Shown in pieces: positions 46,151 through 56,066 of a DNA stretch of 64,000 nucleotides. The translations under genes and the position numbers were made by a program. Position 1 is the first letter of the stretch, and each line of letters begins with the position of its first letter. The notes beneath the pieces were generated by a model. It saw nothing but the letters and a program-made list of their open reading frames with translations, made no database searches and was not told the DNA's origin. This DNA comes from Taxillus chinensis (lineage: Eukaryota; Streptophyta; Magnoliopsida; Santalales; Loranthaceae), in the NCBI GenBank assembly GCA_023512835.1, contig CM042091.1:50123158-50187157 (forward strand). Direction: 5' to 3'.

Positions 46151-46560
46151 GGATATTCCATATGAAGTGTACTTGTGATGCGTCCAGGGTTGGTTTGGGG
46201 TGTGTGCTTATGCAGGAGCACGGTGTGGTAGCTTATGGGTCAAGGCAGTGAAGCCTCATGAGCAGAATTATCCTACTCATGACCTTGAGTTAGCGGCCGT
46301 CATCTTCGCCCTGAAGAGTTGGCAGCACTACCTCTTGGGGGAAAAGTTTGTGGTGTTCTCGGATCACAAGAGCCTTCAGCACATCTTTACTCGAAGGACT
46401 TGAATTTGAGGCAAAGGAGATGGGTAGAGTATTTGCAGACCTTTGACTTTACTCTTGCCTATACCCCGGGCAAGGGTAATGTTGTGGGCCGACGCGTTGA
46501 GCGAGAAAAAGGGAAAGCCGAGGTGGCCGTGAGAGAGTGGAAGGCGATGGAGCGGTTGGC
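46151..46560 (+). pseudogene. RNase H of element K
   Basis: Parts of RNase H in alternating frames: CDASRVGLGCVLMQEHGVVA (about 46170), [20 protein letters not shown] (46262-46325), FVVFSDHKSLQHIFTR and, shifted, LNLRQRRWVEYLQTFDFTL, AYTPGKGNVVG. Three frame changes were counted. Confidence 0.9.
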
Positions 46561-46599
46561 GATGTTGCACTGGCAGCCTATTGTTCGTGATGGTGGGAC

Positions 46600-48068
46600 A
46601 GTCCCGAGTCCTTTGGTGGTTGTGCCTGAGTTGTACCAGCGCGTCCGGGAGGAACACTGGGTGACATTGAGTGTGAGGTTCTCCGTGCCCGTATTGAGGC
46701 CGGGGAGCTATCCGAGGACCGGACAGAGGGTCCCGAGCATGAATTGTCTTTTCAGGGGCGGTTGGTAGTGGCTTCTTCCCTCAGGGATGAGGTGATGAGG
46801 GAGTTTCACCAATCTAGAGTTCTCGTGCATCCAGGGGGGTACGAAGATGTACCATGCGCTTCGGGCACATTTCTGGTGGCCTGGGATGAAACGCGATGTG
46901 GCTGCCTTTGTTTCGCGGTGCCTCACGTGTCGGCAGGTGAAGGCCGAGCATCGGCGGCCGGCGGGCATGTTCTGCCCTTGCCCATAGCGGAGTGGAAGTG
47001 GGACCACATAGCGATGGATTTTGTGGACTGGTCTTCCACCCACCACAGGGCGGAAGGATATGATTTGGGTGATTGTGGATCGACTCACAAAGTCGGCCCA
47101 TTTCCTGGCTGTTCGCGAGCGGGACTCTATTGGGACCTTGAGTCAGCTATACATGAACGAGATTGTGAGACTGCATGGGGTACCATCATCGGTTGTCTCT
47201 GACCGAGATTCGAGGTTCACTTCCCGTTTTTGGGCAGGTTTGCAGGAGGCTATGGGGACCAAGCTTCACTTGAGTACAACCTTTCACCCTGAGACTGACG
47301 GTCAGACAGAGAGGACGAATCAGACTTTGGAGGACATGTTACGGGCCTGTGTGTTAGACTTTGGGGGTTCGTGGGCAACTCACCTTGCTTTGGTGGAGTT
47401 TGCCTACAATAACGCTTATCAGGCATCCATTGGGATGGCTCCTTTTGAGGCGTTGTATGGGCGGCCGTGTCGGTCACCTTTGTGTTGGACCGAGGTGGGG
47501 GAGACAGCTCTCTTGGGACCGCAATTGGTTCAAGAGGCTACCGAGAAGGTTAAGTTGATTCGACAGCGGTTGTTATCAGCTCAGAGTCGGCAGAAATCTT
47601 ATGCGGATCGGTGGCGGCGACCTTTGGAGTTTTCTGTTGGTGATCATGTGTTTCTTCGTGTTTCCCCACGTCGTGGACATCGACGGTTTGGGCGAGGTTC
47701 CAAGCTATCTCCGCGGTTTATTGGTCCTTTTGAGATTCTGGATTGTGTGGGGCCCGTAGCCTACCGGTTAGCGTTACCCGCTGCGGGCGAGTCGAGTGCA
47801 CAACGTGTTTCACGTGTCCCGGTTGAGGAAGTATCACCCTGACCCCACTCATGTGCTCGATTGGGGGACATTAGACATAGAGGATGACATGTCCGTTGTT
47901 GAGGCCCCTATCCGTATCCTAGATCGGCGAGAGAAGCTTTTGCGTGGTCGTGCTATTCCTTTGGTTCGCGTGTCGTGGCAGCACCGTGGCCTTGAGGAGG
48001 AGACATGGGAACGTGAGTCCGTGATGTGTGAGCAGCACCCGGACTTGTTCGAGGACGAACAATCTTAA
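46600..48068 (+). pseudogene. Integrase and chromodomain of element K
   Basis: The zinc-finger part REFHQSRVLVHPGG and CLTCRQVKAEH is split by frame changes (46797-46950). From 47021 to 47842 a 273-residue frame has VIVDRLTKSAHFLAVRERDS, VVSDRDSRFTSRFW with the second Asp, and FHPETDGQTERTNQTLEDML with the catalytic Glu. Then come VEFAYNNAYQASIGMAPFEA and [19 protein letters not shown]. After a frame change 47796-48068 gives NVFHVSRLRKYHPDPTHVLD and a Tekay-type chromodomain (APIRILDRREKLLRGRAI, VSWQHRGLEEETWE), ending at a TAA (48066-48068). The first Asp region (WDHIAMDFVDW) is in a different frame. Confidence 0.94.
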
Positions 48069-48377
48069 GCGTGGGAGGTGGTGTTGGCCAAGGGATAGTG
48101 ATGTGTCTTGTGTTTTCTTGTATTAGTTGTGTACGATTTGGTGTATTTGTATTGTCTTTTAAAGACATGTGTTCTTATTTGTGATGTGTATTTGTGACAT
48201 GCCGACATGTGTTATATGCATTATTGTGGTTATAGATTATGGTGGTACCTTGTTATGTCTTTGTTGTCTTGTGTGCGGTGTATGACCCATTTGGATGTGG
48301 TGGCTTGCCGGGTGGCAAATGGGTAGCTTGTGTTTGTTTTCCTTGTATGTCATTTCTTTTCGAGGACGAAAAGTCTT
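48069..48377 (+). other. 3' untranslated region of element K
   Basis: No gene. GT-rich sequence ending in CGAGGACGAAAAGTC, a repeat of the GAGGACGAACAATC motif at the pol end (48050). Confidence 0.8.
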
Positions 48378-48390
48378 AAGGGGGAGAGGA
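48378..48390 (+). promoter_or_regulatory. Polypurine tract of element K
   Basis: AAGGGGGAGAGGA directly precedes the 3' LTR. Confidence 0.92.
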
Positions 48391-48953
48391 TGTAAGGACC
48401 CGTACCTTGAGTTAGTCACAGTTTTGCCTTATGAGTAGAGTTTTTCTAGATTTTGACCTAGTGAATGGACTCCAATGAATTCACGTGCAAAAGGAAAGAT
48501 GCTTAGAATGATGTCCTCTATCTACCACAGAAGTTTCAGGCCAAATGGACGTGTATGTGAGGTGCACGTGAAATGGGTCCAATTCACGTGCAAGTGTGGT
48601 TGTCTTCTACATGATGCAAGGAGGCTAGGGGTGAAGTTTGAGCACATTTGGAGTGCATTTGGAGTTGCACATGAATTGGGGAATTCACGTGCAAATTGGC
48701 GTGCGGCATGTTTTTGCATGGTTACCTTGGTTTTGTCATTCTAATCATGTTTTCCCAAAGGACCATGTTGGAATTGTGAATATTTTGGTGTGTATGGATG
48801 TGGAAAGGTCATAGCTTGTTCCATCAAAACTACGTCGTTTTGATCTTTGGGATTCACTTAATCAAAACTACGTCGTTTTGATGTTGTGTTGTCTATATAA
48901 GGAGGAGAAGCCCCTCTGTTTTAGGTTTAGGGTTTGTTGCTCCACCGGCCGCC

Positions 48954-49024
<71 letters not shown>

Positions 49025-50139
49025 AGGAGAGCTTCGTGGTGGCCGCCGGAGCGTCTTGCATGGGTGGTCGGAGTCTTGCGTGGAAGCGAGAGCAGGAGAA
49101 CACACAAGGTAGGGGTTCTGTTCTTCCTAAATCCTCCTCTGTCCTAGGGTTCTAGGGCAGATTATGGGTTATATCTGTTATATATACATATGTAATCCAT
49201 ATAGGTGTGATCTCCTATATGGATGTTGGCCTTCAATGGCATTTTGGTGTGATTTTGTTGTTGGGTGGTCGGTGCATGTTACATGTTCGATGAAATGCCT
49301 GTGTGAATATTGCTGTGTATATATGCCCCGTACATGTTTGATAATATGCCTGTATGGCTGGACTTGTGATTTGGTGTATGTATGCATCTGGGTGTTTGTT
49401 CTATTGCCTGAATGGCTGGGTTTGTGCACTTATGAACGGGTGCACACCAAGTGTTTGGCTTTATGCTTGAGTGATTGTGGTGTGTGTTGTGTGCATGATC
49501 GTGTCATCCGGCCTAAAGAGGCGGTTAAACTACTTTGCCTGAGAGGCGGTTAAACCAGTGGCCTGAAGAGGCGGTTAAACTACTTTGCCTGAGAGGCGGT
49601 TAAATCGGTGGCCTAAAGAGGCGGTTAAACTACTTGCTTGAGATTTGTTTTGTTAGCCTGTGTGGCGGTGGAAGATTGTAATTGTTGATGTGGTTGTTAT
49701 TATGTCTGTTGAAATTATTGTAACACGACACGCACTTGTACACATGGCATGTAGATGCTAGGAGCATGGGATGGGTTGGGGAGACATGATCCCTACCGAG
49801 CCGTGGTTGCTCACCCCTCCTCTTGTGTTTGTTTGTTTTCCAGGGGACTTACAGGCGTTAGGTGGATACACCAAGGTGGAAAACCATAATTATTTTTACT
49901 CTCTTCCATTTATGTTTTGTTTTTCTTATGGGAATTGATGTAACCCAGTGGGGATGGGATTGGAAAGGATTTTGTTGTAATGAACTGGTTTGGATTGCTT
50001 TTATGAACATTACTTTCTTGAATGTTGTGGATGTTTAAAATGTGATATTCTTGGTTTGTATCCTAACCCCTTTACCCTCCGTGTGTGTAAAAGGGGAGTC
50101 ATGTACCGGTTTCCTCGGGTTGGGAATCGGGGCGTGACA
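48391..50139 (+). repeat. 3' LTR of element K
   Basis: Near-identical to 41106-42843. It has TATATAA at 48894-48900 and a GA run at 48957-49021, and is followed by the TSD copy AGGCA. Confidence 0.97.
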
Positions 50140-50144
50140 AGGCA

Positions 50145-51123
50145 GATCCACCTCAACCGAACCTTTAGCTCGGCCATCTTACTATCACTCAGAGGAGGCA
50201 GCGCCAGCAACAGGGTATTCACCCTTCTAACCACAAGAGGAGACAAAGCCAGCGAAGGGTATTCACCCTTCCGGCCTTTTACCGATCCTGCATATTCTCA
50301 GGCTCGGTGCCCGCTATACTTCCTGTCTCTTGGGGTGCATACATGCCCGTTGAACCTGAAGATCGTCTTGGCCTTCCTATGCATTTAATCATTAATCCAG
50401 CTTTATCATCCGACGAGAGCCAAGCAGCATTTGAAGAGTTCATCAATTCCACGGTTCGAGGGCTCGCTTTATACGGGATAATGATATCTTCACCCCTTTT
50501 AGCTTAAAGAGGATCTCCGAGAATGAATATCTCTATGCCGACGAGATAGACCTCTTTTGCAGGACCATGTGCTATGTAGTGGAAGCCGAGCCTCATAACT
50601 ACCCCTTAGCTCGGTACACTTCCATCATGCCGTGTGAGCTTTTCTATCAACCCTTGTCCGAAGAGGTGTGGCGCCAATGCATCAATGGTGAGAATGAAGG
50701 GCACCGCCCTTGGCATGGTATGCATGAGGTGCCGATTCCGGTGCACATTGACCGCCACTATGTACTTGTCCGTTTGAATCGGATGTAGGACATGCCGTGC
50801 TATATGATCCAAGCCAAGGCGAAGGGTTTGCTAGACGGAAAAGACAGTTAGTGCATGGGTTCATCAAACGAATGAAAGTGGCGATGATCAAAGAAGGCTT
50901 GTTGGCGGACAAGCTCCCTCTTATTCACTACAACGAAATGCAAATTCCCCAATAGCCTGACCAATTCAGTCGTGGGATCTTTGCTTGCTACTACATGATG
51001 GGTATTCTGCAAGGGAAGGAAAATTGGGAAGTGCGCGGCGAGACGTCGGCTGACTTTGTGGCTCAGGTGAGACGAATGGTGGCCAATGTCATCTACTATT
51101 ACAGTGTGCCAAACCAGGGGTAA
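50145..51123 (+). pseudogene. ORF3 of element J, C-terminal part with Ulp1-like (C48) peptidase domain
   Basis: Continuation of J ORF3 after the K insertion. The linker is followed by ILPVSWGAYMPVEPEDRLG (about 50310), then GENEGHRPWHGMHEVPIPVH (about 50690) and the peptidase core. The putative catalytic His (RHYVLVRLN) is at 50756-50758. The Asp (VLYDPSQGEG) is at 50806-50808, 50 nt on, so 17 residues once a one-base loss near 50785 is allowed for. The oxyanion Gln position is a TAG stop (50953-50955) and the nucleophile Cys position, six residues on, is Arg (50971-50973), in PDQFSRGIFACYYMMGIL. The spacing equals that of Ulp1 and of the copia ORF3 genes here. The gene ends VPNQG and TAA. 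The enzyme would be dead in this copy. Confidence 0.72.
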
Positions 51124-52624
51124 CTATTTTTCCTACTCCTTCTTTTATGCCATGCGGACATAGCATATTTTAAGTGTGGTGTATGGGAGTGACTTGAGCC
51201 ACTTGCTTGTCTTTTATGTTGTGATTGCATGTTTCATTTAATAATAATAAAAATAAAAATAGTTGCATGATTGTTTGAGTTGTTTGCTTGAATGATTTGC
51301 TTGTGGAGGCATGGATATTAAGTATGCAATTTTGGCCTACAAAATTTACTTTTTATGCCACATTAGTATCATGTTGTGATAAGGGTTTTTAAGTAGTTAT
51401 AATGTGCTCTGATTTAGTTTGATCATGTCTTTATCTTTTGAATGATATCACCATGTTTTTGGAGCTGAGTTTTGAATATTAGCTGAGCATGAAATGCTAT
51501 GATAGACCTAAGTAACCCTTAAAGTTGAGTGAAAAAGAAATGAAAAATGAGAACAGGTTCTTTTAGCCTTTGAGTGCCATTTTAGGGTATGGGTAATAGT
51601 TTGATTTGCTACTCTTCTTGCATTCAACATTGGTTATTTAATGGCAGGAGTCAAGTAAGCATGTGATTACTTGTTAGTGCTCAGTGTTTGGTGTGAGGAG
51701 TTAGGATGCAAGACCTCTAAGTCACTGTGACTGTCTTTGCATTCTTTTCTTTATTGTGCGATATTATTGGAAAAGGCTGTGATGCACATTGTGGAAAAAG
51801 CCCATCACATTTTGAAAAGGGTATGCATTAGAAAAAAAATCAGTCTTATTTATGTGTTATGTGAGTAAAAAAAAAGAGTGAATAATCCATCAAGGGAGAG
51901 CATAAAATGCAACCTTGTAAGGTTATTACTAAAAAAAAAAAAAAAAAAGAAAAAAAAAGAAAGATTCAGAATAAAAGCCACAATGGCTTGATGTTTATGT
52001 GTGATTATTTATTTGTGAAGCCACATTGGCTGAATTGTGTTTTGTTTTGAGAATTTTGAGCTCAATTCTTTGGCTCATGTTATGTTTTATCAGTTATTAG
52101 ACTAGAGTGTGAGTTTATTGAGTTTAGTTTAGAGTGTGAGTTCAAATAAAGTAGAATAGAGAGTGTGTTTTCTTTGATGAGCACAATAGGGAACTCTTAT
52201 GATTGCTTGGCAAGTACTTAATCAATAGCCGATGGCGAGTGTAGAGATAGAGTTTTCCATCCATTGTTCATTGATAGGTATTGGGCTTGAGACTTATTAT
52301 ATTTGAGTGAGGCTGCTTATCCTTGGTAAGAACTTAAAGGGAAACTAGGTGCTATTTTGTCATGGATTGCTTGCTCATATCTGAAATTTAAGTGGTGATA
52401 TTGCATGGTTGTTGGACTAGGGATATGTACATGAATGAACTAAGCTATGACTCATTTTGATGCTTAAATTCCTATTTCATTATGATAGAGTTGTATGCTT
52501 AGGAAACCATGATTCTCCTTGATTGTTATTTTATTTTTCTTCCGTTTGACTGCGTGTTTATTTTATTTTTGCATGCTTGTATGTTTTTGCTTGAGGACAA
52601 GCAATGGTTCAAGTGTGGTGTATT
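51124..52624 (+). other. 3' noncoding region of element J
   Basis: No gene. AT-rich, with an A-rich run (about 51931-51962) and stretches alternating A and T. It ends with GCTTGAGGACAAGCAATGG, AAGTGTGGTGTATT just before the LTR, a weak polypurine tract of the kind Athila elements have at this point. Confidence 0.8.
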
Positions 52625-54142
52625 TGATAACGTGCATTTTATGCCGTTATTCTAGTGTTTATTTAGGATGTTTAAGAGCATGATTAGAGCCTTATTGCTT
52701 CATATATCATATATATTTGCTCTAACCCCTAGGAAGATGCTATTTGCAAATACATGCGTTTTTAAGTTGTTTTGGCAGATTTTGGAGCTCACTTTTGACA
52801 TAGTAGATGGCCTCAAACAATTGGCGTGCAAGAACAAAAGTTTCTTAGAATGATGTCCTCTACCTACCACAGAAATTTCAGAGCGTTTGGAGCTGCACGT
52901 GAATTCACCCATTTCACGTGCAAGCCTATTTTTGCCTCTCAGGCCTCTACAGGATGCAAGGAAGCTTGGGGAGAAGTTTGAGCTGATTTGGAGGTGCACG
53001 TGAATTCACCATATCACGTGCAAATTGACGTGCGAGAGATATTTTTGGACCGATCCTATCGTTTTTCCATGCTGATCATTTGTTTCTGAAGGCCCATGTC
53101 CAAATTGTGGATGGAAGATAGAGATTTTAAAGTTTCGAGTGTTACTTATCAAAACTACGCTGTTTTGATAAATGGGCTAGCGTACACACCTCAAGGCCCA
53201 TCCAAACTCTATAAATAAGAGCTCCACGCCCTCTGCTATGCATACCTAACCCCCCTACACGTTTTTAGAGAGAGAGAGAGAGAGGCTCCACGTCTTGGAG
53301 GCTGTCCTTGACCTAGGAGAGCAGCCGTCGCAGCCATCGCTGCCGTCGCAGCAGCCGTCGCGGATTTTGGAGCCTGGATTTGAAGCTTTGCTGTGCGCGT
53401 GATCAAGAAGAAGATGTTGAGCTTTTTCGCTTTGTGTTTGCTTATAATCATGCGTGAGTAGTCTTTTAATCTAGGGGAGCAATGTAGCCCCCTTGTTGTT
53501 TCTGTTGTGTTTATGAATATTGGGTTTGGATGATTGAGTTTGCATGTTTTATGAATCTGTTCTTAAGTTCTATCTTTGGATGTACACCTTGGTATTTTTA
53601 GCCCTAGTCTGGGGCGGATTGAGATTCATAACTTATTTGTGATTGGTGTGATCATTATCCTTTTGCAAGTATGATTTATTGGCTTTGCATGTTTGTGTGT
53701 TTAGATGACCATTCTGGCATACAACTCTTAAAAGGACCTCAATGACCATTTGTTGTCCTTGCTTATGTTTAGCATGTTTTCAATCAGACAACCCTAATAC
53801 CATGAACCAGTAGAGATAACATAGGGAGGTGAAATTGTGACCCTAGATGCTTTTAATCCTTGAATCTTAATCCTAAAACCAGTTTACTTTCTTTGTTTAT
53901 TCAGAAAACCACATAAAAATTAGATCTTTAGTTTAAAAAAGGAAAACTTTTTGCCAAGACATTTTATAGAACGAGTAATTGGGTTCTTTGATTTGAGAAC
54001 TAGAAAACTAGGCTAATCCCTGTGGGTTCGACCCCTTACTTGCTGCTATTCTTTTAGTGCAAATTTAGGGAATTTATTATCTTGAAGAGAGATTTAATGA
54101 CATTAGCTAGCTCTTTTAGAGAGGCTAAAAATCTGTCTGTCA
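52625..54142 (+). repeat. 3' LTR of element J
   Basis: 1,518 bp, near-identical to 31778-33278, with TATAAATA at 53210-53217 and the 22-bp near-palindrome at 53148-53169. It is followed by the TSD GTCAT at 54143-54147. Confidence 0.96.
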
Positions 54143-54147
54143 GTCAT

Positions 54148-54392
54148 CCATTCCACTCTACTGCGACAACACTAGTGCAATTGCTATCAGCAACAATCCT
54201 GTCATGCATCCTAAGACGAAGCATATTGGGGTCAGGTATCACTTCATACGCGACCATGTTCTCAAAAATCACATTTCCTTGGAACATGTTGCTACTGAAG
54301 ATCAACTGGCAGACATTCTTACAAAGCCCCTACCTGATGCAAGATTCTCTGAACTACTCATCCGATTAGGTATGCTTGACTTCTCTGCATAA
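54148..54392 (+). pseudogene. RNase H C-terminus of element B
   Basis: Continues the pol reading interrupted at 31777. It holds HPKTKHIGVRYHFIRDHVLK, LEHVATEDQLADILTKPLPD and the end LGMLDFSA with a stop at 54390-54392. The same end motif occurs in elements A and D. Confidence 0.93.
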
Positions 54393-56066
54393 CTTCACAT
54401 TTACATTACCCAACAGTATACTTACTATCAGAACATGCATTGTGCTTTTATTGAAAGTAGAAGATACATACTGACTTTAATGCTGATCATACTTACTGAT
54501 TAACGGCTTCATGCTTCTGATATTAATCTCAACTTCATAATGGGAGGATGCTTGCGTTTCCCGACTGAAGTCGTTTAAGCTAACATGACTAAAGTTTATA
54601 TGATTTACCTCTTTCTGGCTTCATGATCATAATTTCCATTGATCCCCACATGACAGCAGCATGTTCATTTAGATTACTCTATTAACATGTATAGTTGAAG
54701 AAATGAAATGGGTTAGCTCGGAATGCCTGGTGGATGAATACTCAATCGCGATCGATAAGCTTCGAAGTATAGTTTTCTAATAAGATAGATAATGCTGAAT
54801 TTCTACAAACCGGAAAGGTCAACCGAGAGGATTGCACAATCTACGGGGGAGAAAATGCTTTACATATTATTCAGTAATACCCCCCGTATATGTCTCATGA
54901 CCTCTTTCCTGGATGTCTATTTGAGGGGGAGCTTTTCATTGAGAGGATTAAATGATCTACGGGGGAGCAGTAATGAACCCCTAATATGTCTCGGATACTC
55001 CCTCCTCTAAACTTTTACTTCCAGATCTGACTGGACATGCTGTTTTGGATCAGAAAAGTGGCATGCTTGGATGTATTTTCTTTCTTCAACCATGCATTTT
55101 AATCGACTAATCACCTGCCTACTTTTGACATGTGTTCGCTTTCTCATTTTTCACTCATGAATCCTAAATTGGCCAAATCATATGATCTTTAATTAATCTT
55201 AGCTACGTTGTTCAGCAAGACGGTTTCGCTATGTTGACTTATATGAACTTGTGTATTGTTATCTGACATATGCCCTGATTCAGTAATATTGATCATTCTC
55301 ACGTATGTATATGTCTCTTACATGCTTTGTAATGCATAAGTTCTGTTTCTCATTAGTTCGGATTATGTCGTTTTTCACTGATTATTTTCTCTAATCCGTA
55401 CTAATGCTTGCCTGTTAAGCTTTTGTATTTTCAGTTCATTTTTTTTAGCTACAGGTTCAGATTTTCTTTGCAACCGTATTGATAAATCTAGTCCATAGTC
55501 TTGGATTTGAAGTGTTGTGGTACTTCTCTTCTCTTCGACTTATTGACTGCAAAGGAATCTACTTTACTCTCTCACCAAACTCTGTCTACTACGGACACAG
55601 TCTACTTTTCATCCGGATACTCTTCCTCGACTATTATTTACTCCGGATGATTGTCGGTTCATTCCTCCGGACTCCTGACACAGTCTAATTGCGACCATCC
55701 AAGTCTTCCTATATGTCGCGTGCTTTTGAGGAGGAATCGTGATGATTCATTAAATGCAAATCTCGGGATACACACACACTACTCTGGATGGAAACCAGCT
55801 ATTACACTTATTTGGTCATGCGGTCTCCACGACATCTTTTCATTCGGAGGCGCATCGATATCCAGACTAATGACATCAGCCTGTCAAGCGGGTCCCTGTT
55901 TCACTCGCCAATTCCTAGACCCGCTGACATTTGTGGACTCGGTCTTATATGTTCTGGTCATTCCTGCGAAGCACGAGTATTGCTCATTTCAAATCCCTAA
56001 ACCTCTCGTTGCTCCTTCCATCACCAAGACCTCACCTTTCCTCTTGTCCTCCAAATTTCATCTGCA
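54393..56066 (+). other. Noncoding region between pol and ORF3 of element B
   Basis: No supported gene. It has three GGGGGAG tracts (54845, 54925, 54961), two of them in repeated units of the form GAGAGGATT...TCTACGGGGGAG. The rest is AT-rich leader; no clear TATA box comparable to those in A and J was found. Confidence 0.7.

Larger units (their letters stand above)
41106..50139 (+). mobile_element. Ty3/gypsy Tekay-type chromovirus K, complete
   Basis: A full-length 9,034-bp element with LTRs of 1,738 and 1,749 bp (TGTAAGGACCCGTACC...GGGGCGTGACA) and a perfect AGGCA duplication (41101-41105 and 50140-50144). Order: LTR, PBS, gag, protease, RT, RNase H, integrase, chromodomain, PPT, LTR. The integrase-RNase H sequence and the C-terminal LDRREKLLRGRAIPLVRVSW type of chromodomain point to the Tekay/Del clade. 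It is the innermost insertion on the right side (D, then B, J, K) and has few indels between LTRs, so it is relatively young, yet already broken by frameshifts. Confidence 0.97.
31778..54142 (+). mobile_element. Athila-type Ty3/gypsy element J, complete but split by K
   Basis: LTRs of 1,501 and 1,518 bp (TGATAACG...TGTCA) and a perfect GTCAT duplication (31773-31777 and 54143-54147). Removing Tekay-type element K and its TSD leaves 13,326 bp, normal for Athila elements. It has an Asp-tRNA-type PBS, a gag and DLGVSIN protease typical of Athila, RT with FMDD, RNase H, integrase, then ORF3 with its own upstream module, and a long 3' noncoding region. It sits in the RNase H gene of element B; element D gives the uninterrupted reference for this site. 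Confidence 0.96.

Noticed and set aside
51925..51965. Poly(A) tail of a LINE or SINE
   Set aside because: No target duplication or LINE/SINE body next to the A-rich run; it lies in the 3' noncoding region of Athila-type element J.
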